Of a stretch of 64,000 nucleotides of DNA, positions 10,901 through 23,958 are shown piece by piece; positions within the stretch are counted from its first letter, which is position 1; each line of letters opens with the position of its first letter. The stretch covers positions 43,611,363-43,675,362 of the forward strand of contig CM026426.1 of the NCBI GenBank assembly GCA_014871385.1, in the 5' to 3' direction. A program made the translations under genes and the position numbers. Source of the DNA: Ceratodon purpureus. Its lineage: Eukaryota; Streptophyta; Bryopsida; Pseudoditrichales; Ditrichaceae. The notes below the pieces were generated by a model, which made no database searches, had not been told where the DNA came from, and saw only the letters and a program-made list of their open reading frames with translations.

Positions 10901-13900
10901 AAAAATAATCTATATATTGCATTGTACATACGGATCCTACAATGCTCTAACATAAAATAAAAATAAAAATAAAAACGTTAGAAAGGGGCTTGATGCAATT
11001 GGTTTGGCAGATAAACGGAATAAAATTAAATCAAAATCATTGAGTGGAAGAGATGAAGCGATTAAAATTAAAAGAATAGCATGGTGTGGAAGACAATTGG
11101 ATTAGAGTTTAAAAAAATAATCTATATATTGCATTGTACATACGGATCCTACAATGCTCTAACATAAAATTAAAATAAAAATAAAAACGTTAGAAAGGGG
11201 CTTGATGCAATTGGTTTGGCAGATAAACGGAATAAAATTAAATCAAAATCATTGAGTGGAAGAGATGAAGCGATTAAAATTAAAAGAATAGCATGGTGTG
11301 GAAGACAATTGGATTAGAGTTTAAAAAAATAATCTATATATTGCATTGTACATACGGATCCTACAATGCTCTAACATAAAATAAAAATAAAAATAAAAAT
11401 GTTAGAAAGGGGCTTGATGCAATTGGTTTGGCAGATAAACGGAATAAAATTAAATCAAAATAATTGAGTGGAAGAGATGAAGCGATTAAAATTAAAAGAA
11501 TAGCATGGTCTGGAAGAGAGTTGGATTAGAGTTTAAAAAAATAATCTATATATTGCATTGTACATACGGACCCTACAATGCTCTAACATAAAATAAAAAT
11601 AAAAATAAAAAAAGTTAGAAAGGGGCTTGATGCAATTGGTTTGGCAGATAAACGGAATAAAATTAAATCAAAATAATTGAGTGGAAGAGATGAAGCGATT
11701 AAAATTAAAAGAATAGCATGGTCTGGAAGAGAGTTGGATTAGAGTTTAAAAAAATAATCTATATATTGCATTGTACATACGGACCCTACAATGCTCTAAC
11801 ATAAAATTAAAAAAAAAAAAAAAAACGTTAGAAAGGGGCTTGATGCAGTTCGTTTGGCAGATAAACGGAATAAAATTAAATCAAAATCATTGAGTGGAAG
11901 AGATGAAGCGATTAAAATTAAAAGAATAGCATGGTCTGGAAGAGAGTGGGATTAGAGTTTAAAAAAATAATCTATATATTGCATTGTACATACGGACCCT
12001 ACAATGCTCTAACATAAAATTAAAAAAAAAAATAAAAACGTTAGAAAGGGGCTTGATGCAGTTGGTTTGGCAGATAAACGGAATAAAATTAAATCAAAAT
12101 AATTGAGTGGAAGAGATGAAGCGATTAAAATTAAAAGAATAGCATGGTCTGGAAGAGAGTTGGATTAGAGTTTAAAAAAATAATCTATATATTGCATTGT
12201 ACATACGGACCCTACAATGCTCTAACATAAAATTAAAAAAAAAAAAAAAAACGTTAGAAAGGGGCTTGATGCAGTTCGTTTGGCAGATAAACGGAATAAA
12301 ATTAAATCAAAATCATTGAGTGGAAGAGATGAAGCGATTAAAATTAAAAGAATAGCATGGTCTGGAAGAGAGTGGGATTAGAGTTTAAAAAAATAATCTA
12401 TATATTGCATTGTACATACGGACCCTACAATGCTCTAACATAAAATTAAAAAAAAAAATAAAAACGTTAGAAAGGGGCTTGATGCAGTTGGTTTGGCAGA
12501 TAAACGGAATAAAATTAAATCAAAATAATTGAGTGGAAGAGATGAAGCGATTAAAATTAAAAGAATAGCATGGTGTGGAAGACAATTGGATTAGAGTTTA
12601 AAAAAATAATCTATATATTGCATTGTACATACGGATCCTACAATGCTCTAACATAAAATAAAAATAAAAATAAAAACGTTAGAAAGGGGCTTGATGCAAT
12701 TGGTTTGGCAGATAAACGGAATAAAATTAAATCAAAATCATTGAGTGGAAGAGATGAAGCGATTAAAATTAAAAGAATAGCATGGTGTGGAAGACAATTG
12801 GATTAGAGTTTAAAAAAATAATCTATATATTGCATTGTACATACGGATCCTACAATGCTCTAACATAAAATTAAAATAAAAATAAAAACGTTAGAAAGGG
12901 GCTTGATGCAATTGGTTTGGCAGATAAACGGAATAAAATTAAATCAAAATCATTGAGTGGAAGAGATGAAGCGATTAAAATTAAAAGAATAGCATGGTGT
13001 GGAAGACAATTGGATTAGAGTTTAAAAAAATAATCTATATATTGCATTGTACATACGGATCCTACAATGCTCTAACATAAAATAAAAATAAAAATAAAAA
13101 CGTTAGAAAGGGGCTTGATGCAATTGGTTTGGGAGATAAACGGAATAAAATTAAATCAAAATCATTGAGTGGAAGAGATGAAGCGATTAAAATTAAAAGA
13201 ATAGCATGGTCTGGAAGAGAGTTGGATTAGAGTTTAAAAAAATAATCTATATATTGCATTGTACATACGGACCCTACAATGCTCTAACATAAAATAAAAT
13301 AAAAATAAAAAAAGTTAGAAAGGGGCTTGATGCAATTGGTTTGGCAGATAAACGGAATAAAATTAAATCAAAATCATTGAGTGGAAGAGATGAAGCGATT
13401 AAAATTAAAAGAATAGCATGGTGTGGAAGACAATTGGATTAGAGTTTAAAAAAATAATCTATATATTGCATTGTACATACGGATCCTACAATGCTCTAAC
13501 ATAAAATAAAAATAAAAATAAAAACGTTAGAAAGGGGCTTGATGCAATTGGTTTGGCAGATAAACGGAATAAAATTAAATCAAAATCATTGAGTGGAAGA
13601 GATGAAGCGATTAAAATTAAAAGAATAGCATGGTGTGGAAGACAATTGGATTAGAGTTTAAAAAAATAATCTATATATTGCATTGTACATACGGATCCTA
13701 CAATGCTCTAACATAAAATAAAAATAAAAATAAAAACGTTAGAAAGGGGCTTGATGCAATTGGTTTGGCAGATAAACGGAATAAAATTAAATCAAAATCA
13801 TTGAGTGGAAGAGATGAAGCGATTAAAATTAAAAGAATAGCATGGTGTGGAAGACAATTGGATTAGAGTTTAAAAAAATAATCTATATATTGCATTGTAC

Positions 13901-16900
13901 ATACGGATCCTACAATGCTCTAACATAAAATAAAAATAAAAATAAAAACGTTAGAAAGGGGCTTGATGCAATTGGTTTGGCAAATAAACGGAATAAAATT
14001 AAATCAAAATCATTGAGTGGAAGAGATGAAGCGATTAAAATTAAAAGAATAGCATGGTCTGGAAGAGAGTTGGATTAGAGTTTAAAAAAATAATCTATAT
14101 ATTGCATTGTACATACGGACCCTACAATGCTCTAACATAAAATTAAAAAAAAAAATAAAAACGTTAGAAAGGGGCTTGATGCAGTTGGTTTGGCAGATAA
14201 ACGGAATAAAATTAAATCAAAATAATTGAGTGGAAGAGATGAAGCGATTAAAATTAAAAGAATAGCATGGTGTGGAAGACAATTGGATTAGAGTTTAAAA
14301 AAATAATCTATATATTGCATTGTACATACGGATCCTACAATGCTCTAACATAAAATAAAAATAAAAATAAAAACGTTAGAAAGGGGCTTGATGCAATTGG
14401 TTTGGCAGATAAACGGAATAAAATTAAATCAAAATCATTGAGTGGAAGAGATGAAGCGATTAAAATTAAAAGAATAGCATGGTCTGGAAGAGAGTTGGAT
14501 TAGAGTTTAAAAAAATAATCTATATATTGCATTGTACATACGGATCCTACAATGCTTTAACATAAAATAAAAATAAAAATAAAAACGTTAGAAAGGGGCT
14601 TGATGCAATTGGTTTGGCAGATAAACGGAATAAAATTAAATCAAAATCATTGAGTGGAAGAGATGAAGCGATTAAAATTAAAAGAATAGCATGGTGTGGA
14701 AGACAATTGGATTAGAGTTTAAAAAAATAATCTATATATTGCATTGTACATACGGATCCTACAATGCTCTAACATAAAATTAAAATAAAAATAAAAACGT
14801 TAGAAAGGGGCTTGATGCAATTGGTTTGGCAGATAAACGGAATAAAATTAAATCAAAATCATTGAGTGGAAGAGATGAAGCGATTAAAATTAAAAGAATA
14901 GCATGGTGTGGAAGACAATTGGATTAGAGTTTAAAAAAATAATCTATATATTGCATTGTACATACGGATCCTACAATGCTCTAACATAAAATAAAAATAA
15001 AAATAAAAACGTTAGAAAGGGGCTTGATGCAATTGGTTTGGGAGATAAACGGAATAAAATTAAATCAAAATCATTGAGTGGAAGAGATGAAGCGATTAAA
15101 ATTAAAAGAATAGCATGGTCTGGAAGAGAGTTGGATTAGAGTTTAAAAAAATAATCTATATATTGCATTGTACATACGGACCCTACAATGCTCTAACATA
15201 AAATAAAATAAAAATAAAAAAAGTTAGAAAGGGGCTTGATGCAATTGGTTTGGCAGATAAACGGAATAAAATTAAATCAAAATCATTGAGTGGAAGAGAT
15301 GAAGCGATTAAAATTAAAAGAATAGCATGGTGTGGAAGACAATTGGATTAGAGTTTAAAAAAATAATCTATATATTGCATTGTACATACGGATCCTACAA
15401 TGCTCTAACATAAAATAAAAATAAAAATAAAAACGTTAGAAAGGGGCTTGATGCAATTGGTTTGGCAGATAAACGGAATAAAATTAAATCAAAATCATTG
15501 AGTGGAAGAGATGAAGCGATTAAAATTAAAAGAATAGCATGGTGTGGAAGACAATTGGATTAGAGTTTAAAAAAATAATCTATATATTGCATTGTACATA
15601 CGGATCCTACAATGCTCTAACATAAAATAAAAATAAAAATAAAAACGTTAGAAAGGGGCTTGATGCAATTGGTTTGGCAGATAAACGGAATAAAATTAAA
15701 TCAAAATCATTGAGTGGAAGAGATGAAGCGATTAAAATTAAAAGAATAGCATGGTGTGGAAGACAATTGGATTAGAGTTTAAAAAAATAATCTATATATT
15801 GCATTGTACATACGGATCCTACAATGCTCTAACATAAAATAAAAATAAAAATAAAAACGTTAGAAAGGGGCTTGATGCAATTGGTTTGGCAAATAAACGG
15901 AATAAAATTAAATCAAAATCATTGAGTGGAAGAGATGAAGCGATTAAAATTAAAAGAATAGCATGGTCTGGAAGAGAGTTGGATTAGAGTTTAAAAAAAT
16001 AATCTATATATTGCATTGTACATACGGACCCTACAATGCTCTAACATAAAATTAAAAAAAAAAATAAAAACGTTAGAAAGGGGCTTGATGCAGTTGGTTT
16101 GGCAGATAAACGGAATAAAATTAAATCAAAATAATTGAGTGGAAGAGATGAAGCGATTAAAATTAAAAGAATAGCATGGTGTGGAAGACAATTGGATTAG
16201 AGTTTAAAAAAATAATCTATATATTGCATTGTACATACGGATCCTACAATGCTCTAACATAAAATAAAAATTAAAATAAAAACGTTAGAAAGGGGCTTGA
16301 TGCAATTGGTTTGGCAGATAAACGGAATAAAATTAAATCAAAATCATTGAGTGGAAGAGATGAAGCGATTAAAATTAAAAGAATAGCATGGTCTGGAAGA
16401 GAGTTGGATTAGAGTTTAAAAAAATAATCTATATATTGCATTGTACATACGGATCCTACAATGCTTTAACATAAAATAAAAATAAAAATAAAAACGTTAG
16501 AAAGGGGCTTGATGCAATTGGTTTGGCAGATAAACGGAATAAAATTAAATCAAAATCATTGAGTGGAAGAGATGAAGCGATTAAAATTAAAAGAATAGCA
16601 TGGTGTGGAAGACAATTGGATTAGAGTTTAAAAAAATAATCTATATATTGCATTGTACATACGGATCCTACAATGCTCTAACATAAAATTAAAATAAAAA
16701 TAAAAACGTTAGAAAGGGGCTTGATGCAATTGGTTTGGCAGATAAACGGAATAAAATTAAATCAAAATCATTGAGTGGAAGAGATGAAGCGATTAAAATT
16801 AAAAGAATAGCATGGTGTGGAAGACAATTGGATTAGAGTTTAAAAAAATAATCTATATATTGCATTGTACATACGGATCCTACAATGCTCTAACATAAAA

Positions 16901-19900
16901 TAAAAATAAAAATAAAAACGTTAGAAAGGGGCTTGATGCAATTGGTTTGGGAGATAAACGGAATAAAATTAAATCAAAATCATTGAGTGGAAGAGATGAA
17001 GCGATTAAAATTAAAAGAATAGCATGGTCTGGAAGAGAGTTGGATTAGAGTTTAAAAAAATAATCTATATATTGCATTGTACATACGGACCCTACAATGC
17101 TCTAACATAAAATAAAATAATAATAAAAAAAGCTAGAAAGGGGCTTGATGCAATTGGTTTGGCAGATAAACGGAATAAAATTAAATCAAAATCATTGAGT
17201 GGAAGAGATGAAGCGATTAAAATTAAAAGAATAGCATGGTGTGGAAGACAATTGGATTAGAGTTTAAAAAAATAATCTATATATTGCATTGTACATACGG
17301 ATCCTACAATGCTCTAACATAAAATAAAAATAAAAATAAAAACGTTAGAAAGGGGCTTGATGCAATTGGTTTGGCAGATAAACGGAATAAAATTAAATCA
17401 AAATCATTGAGTGGAAGAGATGAAGCGATTAAAATTAATAGAATAGCATGGTGTGGAAGACAATTGGATTAGAGTTTAAAAAAATAATCTATATATTGCA
17501 TTGTACATACGGATCCTACAATGCTCTAACATAAAATTAAAATAAAAATAAAAACGTTAGAAAGGGGCTTGATGCAATTGGTTTGGCAGATAAACGGAAT
17601 AAAATTAAATCAAAATCATTGAGTGGAAGAGATGAAGCGATTAAAATTAAAAGAATAGCATGGTGTGGAAGACAATTGGATTAGAGTTTAAAAAAATAAT
17701 CTATATATTGCATTGTACATACGGATCCTACAATGCTCTAACATAAAATTAAAATAAAAATAAAAACGTTAGAAAGGGGCTTGATGCAATTGGTTTGGGA
17801 GATAAACGGAATAAAATTAAATCAAAATCATTGAGTGGAAGAGATGAAGCGATTAAAATTAAAAGAATAGCATGGTCTGGAAGAGAGTTGGATTAGAGTT
17901 TAAAAAAATAATCTATATATTGCATTGTACATACGGACCCTACAATGCTCTAACATAAAATAAAATAAAAATAAAAAAAGTTAGAAAGGGGCTTGATGCA
18001 ATTGGTTTGGCAGATAAACGGAATAAAATTAAATCAAAATCATTGAGTGGAAGAGATGAAGCGATTAAAATTAAAAGAATAGCATGGTGTGGAAGACAAT
18101 TGGATTAGAGTTTAAAAAAATAATCTATATATTGCATTGTACATACGGATCCTACAATGCTCTAACATAAAATAAAAATAAAAATAAAAACGTTAGAAAG
18201 GGGCTTGATGCAATTGGTTTGGCAGATAAACGGAATAAAATTAAATCAAAATCATTGAGTGGAAGAGATGAAGCGATTAAAATTAAAAGAATAGCATGGT
18301 GTGGAAGACAATTGGATTAGAGTTTAAAAAAATAATCTATATATTGCATTGTACATACGGATCCTACAATGCTCTAACATAAAATAAAAATAAAAATAAA
18401 AACGTTAGAAAGGGGCTTGATGCAATTGGTTTGGCAGATAAACGGAATAAAATTAAATCAAAATCATTGAGTGGAAGAGATGAAGCGATTAAAATTAAAA
18501 GAATAGCATGGTGTGGAAGACAATTGGATTAGAGTTTAAAAAAATAATCTATATATTGCATTGTACATACGGATCCTACAATGCTTTAACATAAAATAAA
18601 AATAAAAATAAAAACGTTAGAAAGGGGCTTGATGCAATTGGTTTGGCAAATAAACGGAATAAAATTAAATCAAAATCATTGAGTGGAAGAGATGAAGCGA
18701 TTAAAATTAAAAGAATAGCATGGTCTGGAAGAGAGTTGGATTAGAGTTTAAAAAAATAATCTATATATTGCATTGTACATACGGACCCTACAATGCTCTA
18801 ACATAAAATAAAATAAAAATAAAAAAAGTTAGAAAGGGGCTTGATGCAATTGGTTTGGCAGATAAACGGAATAAAATTAAATCAAAATCATTGAGTGGAA
18901 GAGATGAAGCGATTAAAATTAAAAGAATAGCATGGTCTGGAAGAGAGTTGGATTAGAGTTTAAAAAAATAATCTATATATTGCATTGTACATACGGACCC
19001 TACAATGCTCTAACATAAAATAAAAATAAAAATAAAAACGTTAGAAAGGGGCTTGATGCAGTTGGTTTGGCAGATAAACGGAATAAAATTAAATCAAAAT
19101 CATTGAGTGGAAGAAATGAAGCGATTAAAATTAAAAGAATAGCATGGTGTGGAAGACAATTGGATTAGAGTCTAAAAAAATAATCTATATATTGCATTGT
19201 ACATACGGATCCTACAATGCTCTAACATAAAATAAAAATAAAAATAAAAACGTTAGAAAGGGGCTTGATGCAATTGGTTTGGCAGATAAACGGAATAAAA
19301 TTAAATCAAAATCATTGAGTGGAAGAGATGAAGCGATTAAAATTAAAAGAATAGCATGGTGTGGAAGACAATTGGATTAGAGTTTAAAAAAATAATCTAT
19401 ATATTGCATTGTACATACGGACCCTACAATGCTCTAACATAAAATTAAAAAAAAAAAAAAAACGTTAGAAAGGGGCTTGATGCAGTTGGTTTGGCAGATA
19501 AACGGAATAAAATTAAATCAAAATCATTGAGTGGAAGAGATGAAGCGATTAAAATTAAAAGAATAGCATGGTGTGGAAGACAATTGGATTAGAGTTTAAA
19601 AAAATAATCTATATATTGCATTGTACATACGGATCCTACAATGCTCTAACATAAAATAAAAATAAAAATAAAAACGTTAGAAAGGGGCTTGATGCAATTG
19701 GTTTGGCAGATAAACGGAATAAAATTAAATCAAAATCATTGAGTGGAAGAGATGAAGCGATTAAAATTAAAAGAATAGCATGGTGTGGAAGACAATTGGA
19801 TTAGAGTTTAAAAAAATAATCTATATATTGCATTGTACATACGGATCCTACAATGCTTTAACATAAAATAAAAATAAAAATAAAAACGTTAGAAAGGGGC

Positions 19901-20615
19901 TTGATGCAGTTGGTTTGGCAGATAAACGGAATAAAATTAAATCAAAATCATTGAGTGGAAGAGATGAAGCGATTAAAATTAAAAGAATAGCATGGTCTGG
20001 AAGAGAGTTGGATTAGAGTTTAAAAAAATAATCTATATATTGCATTGTACATACGGACCCTAGAATGCTCTAACATAAAATTAAAAAAAAAAAAAAAACG
20101 TTAGAAAGGGGCTTGATGCAGTTGGTTTGGCAGATAAACGGAATAAAATTAAATCAAAATCATTGAGTGGAAGAGATGAAGCGATTAAAATTAAAAGAAT
20201 AGCATGGTCTGGAAGAGAGTTGGATTAGAGTTTAAAAAAATAATCTATATATTGCATTGTACATACGGACCCTACAATGCTCTAACATAAAATAAAATAA
20301 AAATAAAAAAAGTTAGAAAGGGGCTTGATGCAATTGGTTTGGCAGATAAACGGAATAAAATTAAATCAAAATAATTGAGTGGAAGAGATGAAGCGATTAA
20401 AATTAAAAGAGTAGCATCGTGTGGAAGACAATTGGATTAGAGTTTAAAAAAATAATCTATATATTGCATTGTACATACGGACCCTACAATGCTCTAACAT
20501 ATAATTAAAAATATAAAGAATCATTAAGAAGGGGCTCGATGCAATTGGTTTGGCAGATAGACGTTTTAAAATTAAATCAATAGCATGGAGTGGAAGAGAG
20601 CTGAATGAGAGGTTG
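7985..20615 (+). repeat. 12.6-kb array of a 212-bp AT-rich satellite
   Basis: The marker gcattgtacatacgg recurs every 212-214 bases from about 8155 to 20466, which gives about 59 copies. Units are nearly identical and differ at a few diagnostic sites: ggaccc versus ggatcc, tggtctggaagagagt versus tggtgtggaagacaat, and the length of an A-rich tract. These variants form higher-order repeats. The rare variant gggagataaacgg starts at 13131, 15040, 16949 and 17797, spacings of 1909, 1909 and 848 bases, which are nine, nine and four units. The first and last units are degenerate. No coding capacity exists. Unequal exchange of multi-unit blocks explains the pattern. Confidence 0.95.
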
Positions 20616-20761
20616 TGCATGTATAAAATCCCCAGAGTTTCTATTTTTTAATTTTTATTTTTTAGTTTTTATTTTATTTTTTTCTCTTAGAAAGTAGTGT
20701 AGAGATTTGACAATTTCTAGAAGAAAAATAGAAAATAAAAAAAGAAGTTGTAAAACAAAAG

Positions 20762-20763
20762 GT

Positions 20764-20800
<37 letters not shown>

Positions 20801-20976
20801 CGCGAGCGTGTCCGAAGGGGCGTGAACGGGTGAAGGGGGCGCGGACGGGTACGGGCGCGAGCGGGTTCAGGGGCGCGAGCGGGTCGGGGGGCGCGAGCGG
20901 GTAGGAGGGGGGGCGCGAGCGGGTAGGAGGGGGGGCGCGAACGGGTATAGGGGGGGGCGCGAGCGGGTCCGTGGGG
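20762..20976 (+). repeat. G-array 3 (GCGCGAGCGGGT units with a 38-base G-run)
   Basis: About eight units with core GCGCGAGCG(T/G)G or variants on the plus strand, after a very long G homopolymer. A TATA box follows immediately, so the array lies at the promoter of the kinase-like gene. Confidence 0.88.
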
Positions 20977-20979
20977 GAC

Positions 20980-20987
20980 TATATAAG
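20980..20987 (+). promoter_or_regulatory. TATA box of the kinase-like gene
   Basis: TATATAAG lies just downstream of G-array 3 and 157 bases before the ATG at 21144. The transposase cassette has the same arrangement (array 4, TATA at 43910, ATG near 44114). Confidence 0.65.
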
Positions 20988-21143
20988 GTGGGGAGAAGCT
21001 CTCGCCCCCCCCACTCCTTCCCACCGCGGCTCCTTGTCCTGACGTGTGAAAACACGCCTTGCTTGGAACTGCTTATGTGGGAAGTCTTCATTGGGGCGGG
21101 GGGGGGAAGTTGTTGATTTTTTTTTTCAGGGATTTACTTTGCG

Positions 21144-21964
21144 ATGTCTTCTAGACAAGGCTCCGGCAAGCGGCCTATCTATGAGGACTTGGATGCTCCA
21201 GATGCGGTGGACCCTATGAGTTGCGTAAGACCTCATGGTTCTACTGGTTCTACTCCTTCATCTAGCTCGAAGGGTAAAAAGAAGAAGAGTATTCCGGCGC
21301 ACGAGAAGGATGACGGTTATCCACCATTGGAGTATACGCATTTCATCAGGAAGGTGACCGTCGAGTACTACAGGGCCCGTACCATACGAATGTTGAAGGC
21401 AATGTACCTTGATCAAGGAGAGAATGGTATCTACAACCTCCAACGTGATTTGGAAAGGGAATTTTGGAGCGCATTGGAAGGATCAGAGTTGTACATGGAT
21501 TGCAAGACGAAGTATTTTCACAGCCCGAAGTGGTTGACACAACAAGTGAGTAGTGCTACGACAAATGTCATTCATGTGTTTGAATCACATGTGAAGAAAC
21601 CACAAGGCGAAGAATGGAGCAACCAAGACAAAGTGTTTATTCAAAAACTGACAACCGTTCAGGAGGCATGTCAGAGATGTTCTAAGGGGAAAACAAAGAT
21701 TATGCCTTGGAATGAGCAAGCATTGAACTCAGCATTGGAAGCACACATGTATGGTGCATTGATATGGATTCCGGTTACGGCCAAAGTTGTGCCATTATCT
21801 GGCTTCAATGCCGAGGGGGGTATGGCAAAGTGCGAAAAGTGCGAATAGCCAATATGAAGAAAATTCCAATTCACATAGAATTTGCGGGAAAACTTTCCAA
21901 GGCTAAAACCGAAGTGAAGCAGCAAGAGGAACGGGCGATTGAGGCCACGGTTAACCCCGTAGAG
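21144..21964 (+). pseudogene. 5' part of a protein-kinase-like gene, interrupted by the MULE
   Basis: The ATG at 21144 opens 235 codons. These hold a Ser/Lys-rich leader and a region of unknown fold (starting near YPPLEYTHF) that leads up to the kinase glycine loop. At a run of six G (21815-21820) the coding frame shifts: one frame stops at 21848 while the other continues with a glycine-loop-like GGYGKVRKV, a VAIK-like FAGK and an alpha-C-like helix ending NPVE at 21964. There the MULE begins. The remaining kinase lobes are at 42566-43324. The frameshift may be a homopolymer error or true decay. Known family features are the glycine loop, VAIK lysine and C-helix; what it phosphorylates cannot be told. 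Confidence 0.7.
21954..21964. repeat. Left 11-bp target-site duplication of the MULE
   Basis: ACCCCGTAGAG is repeated exactly at 42555-42565. MULEs usually make duplications of 9-11 bases. Joining the flanks through one copy keeps the kinase reading frame (NPVE then HPGVIKFW). Confidence 0.9.
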
Positions 21965-22019
21965 GGGAAAGTTAGCATGCGTGCGGCGAGCGGCGAGCGG
22001 AGAGCGGCGAGCGGAGATG
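21965..22019 (+). repeat. Left terminal inverted repeat of the MULE
   Basis: GGGAAAGTTAGCATGCGT followed by about 35 bases of GCGGCGAGCGG/AGAGCGG units. The right end read on the minus strand has the same unit order with one more AGAGCGGCGAGCGG unit. Confidence 0.85.
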
Positions 22020-22218
22020 GGAGAGCAGAGATTCGACATTTTACAAAGTTTTTGGGAAAAGAAATGCACCCTATAACCGTGGAGCAGTACTAAATTTAGG
22101 GCTCTATTTATAGAAATCAGATAAAAAAAGATAATTAATTCCGTGGATTTATTATTTGAACTACTTTATTTCACATTAACTTATACACGACATCTATATA
22201 GAGAAAGGAAATTAGGGC

Positions 22219-22237
22219 TGACGTCGTGATGACGTCA
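22219..22237. promoter_or_regulatory. Paired TGACGTC(A/G) sites upstream of the F-box-like gene
   Basis: TGACGTCG at 22219-22226 and the perfect palindrome TGACGTCA at 22230-22237. In plants this is a classic bZIP/TGA-factor (as-1-like) element, often seen in pairs. It lies about 250 bases before the TATA box at 22490, so stress- or hormone-responsive control is plausible but inferred. Confidence 0.5.
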
Positions 22238-22489
22238 TAATCCTAGCTAATAAGAGAGAATATTTAAATTAAATGAGCTCTAGGATTTCTTGGCCTCTGT
22301 TACACTGAAAAGAAATTTGCATAGCAGATAATATACCTTTGAAAACTTCTTGGGATATTTCAGAATAGGTGTACAATAATGTTTATAATGAGTCCAAAAT
22401 TATATACCTCCTAGAAATGCCTGAAATTATTGTTAGTCTCTTTGTCTTTGGATAAGATCTGCTGTACCTTTATAAGTCTAGTGTTATAC

Positions 22490-22497
22490 TATATAAA
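22490..22497 (+). promoter_or_regulatory. TATA box of the F-box-like gene
   Basis: TATATAAA, 97 bases upstream of the ATG at 22587. Confidence 0.6.
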
Positions 22498-22586
22498 CCT
22501 AGGTGGGTTGAGTTCAACTTATTTCAATCAGCTATTGGTTTAGGACTTTAGTGTGTGTTGGTTATGGTAGACATAGTTTTGAGAGA

Positions 22587-23099
22587 ATGAGCAATTCTCT
22601 TGAAGTCATAGCTTGTGAAACAATTCTTCAGGATTTGCTACAAAGGATGGCAGATGGACCTAACCCTTGGGAGTCAGTGGGCTCTAGTACAACACAGTGT
22701 TGGTCTCCTCCACTGGTAATTACATTTGAAGATGTTGAGAATGCTCGTGCTGTTTCCAAGCTCTGGAGACGGGAGATTGATAGCAGTACAGAATACGCTT
22801 GCCTCCGACTTGCTAAGTGGGATTATGATTCATACACGGGAGGGCACTGGACTTCCAGGGATGAGTTCCAAGCGGTGCGCTTCAATGTGAACTGGAACAT
22901 TTTTAAGAATTCTTGGTCATTAGCAAATCCAATTGGGAATGACCGGCTACAAACAACGTCACTTGGTGAACTTAGTTGCAGTGAGTTAGATCAATTGAGG
23001 ACATTGTTAAGTGGGAATGGTAACCAATCTCTGTGGCTTGAAGCGGGAGAGAAACTCATTCCAGATGACGGTATTTGGGTCTCACCTAAACATAGATGA
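22587..23099 (+). CDS. Small F-box-like protein of the MULE
   Basis: The frame from the ATG at 22587 gives 170 residues (MSNSLEV start); an upstream alternative at 22551 is not an ATG. It begins with a helix that resembles the start of an F-box, then has V..A.AVSKLWRREI followed by LRLAKW, which recalls the end of an F-box. The rest is an unrecognised, Trp-rich region. If truly F-box-like it would contact Skp1 in an SCF ubiquitin ligase, but this rests on pattern resemblance alone. TATA and TGACGTCA elements lie upstream. It is the first gene inside the left end of the MULE and reads towards the zinc-finger gene. Confidence 0.45.
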   Translation: MSNSLEVIACETILQDLLQRMADGPNPWESVGSSTTQCWSPPLVITFEDVENARAVSKLWRREIDSSTEYACLRLAKWDYDSYTGGHWTSRDEFQAVRFNVNWNIFKNSWSLANPIGNDRLQTTSLGELSCSELDQLRTLLSGNGNQSLWLEAGEKLIPDDGIWVSPKHR

Positions 23100-23958
23100 G
23101 ATAGATATAATTATCAAACTATTAATGCAAGATTTCTGTATATTAGAAACAGAAAATCGATAATTATATAAACTAAAAATTCCTATTCGAATTTTGGTTT
23201 AGCAAATGTATTCACATTTAGTTATGTATGCCTATGAATTGGACAGAAGTCCAATCATTTAATTGTTTCTTTTCTCCAACTGAAAGAAAATAAATTGTAA
23301 CGGTATAGTCCTATTGTTATTTAATTTTTAATTGATTTAATTTTTATGATGTATCTTCGATACACTTGCCATTCAAATCATTTTTTTTTGATGTATCCCT
23401 TTTTAAAAAACCAAATTATTTTAGACTATTGCTACCAGTTTATCATTTGGATTCTACTATTCATTGGTAATATTTCATCCCCTTTTACCCCTGGTCAGTT
23501 GTATTATTTTTCAAACATTCTAGTGATTCTTATATTCATTATTGTTATTTATCCGTTTTGTTGAGTTTCTTTCGTTTTGTTGAACCCTTTTGTTCAGCAT
23601 GATGTTAGCCATTCTGGAATTAGTCACTTATCATTCATTCAATTAACTTATCATTCATTCAATTAACTTATCATTCAGGCTCGGCTCTATGGTGTAAATG
23701 TACAAGTGACACTCTAGGGGTTCTGTAATTAATGGCAATGGCATCTTCAATGTAACTTGGGATTACCATGTCGTTATCGATTCATTAATGTCTACAAGTT
23801 CGTACATTGTCTCGCACACAAGCATCTGGAAACCATGTCGTTACGTCTTTGGCTGTGTCTTAGAAATGTGGCTTCGCACAATTGTTTGTCCATGGTTTTA
23901 AACTTGGCTAAGTTTTCTATTTGTTTCTTTGGAGGACGTATTCCTTGATTACTCGGTC
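23100..23958. other. AT-rich intergenic stretch with a short tandem repeat
   Basis: No supported gene. At 23626-23679 a 20-base unit (acttatcattcattcaatta) is repeated almost three times. The pyrimidine-rich stretch before 23930 could be the end of a 5' intron of the next gene. Confidence 0.55.

Noticed and set aside
7985-20615. Satellite as evidence that the window is a centromere
   Set aside because: The array is confined within one transposon and bounded on both sides by its cassettes. Higher-order structure alone does not show centromere function.
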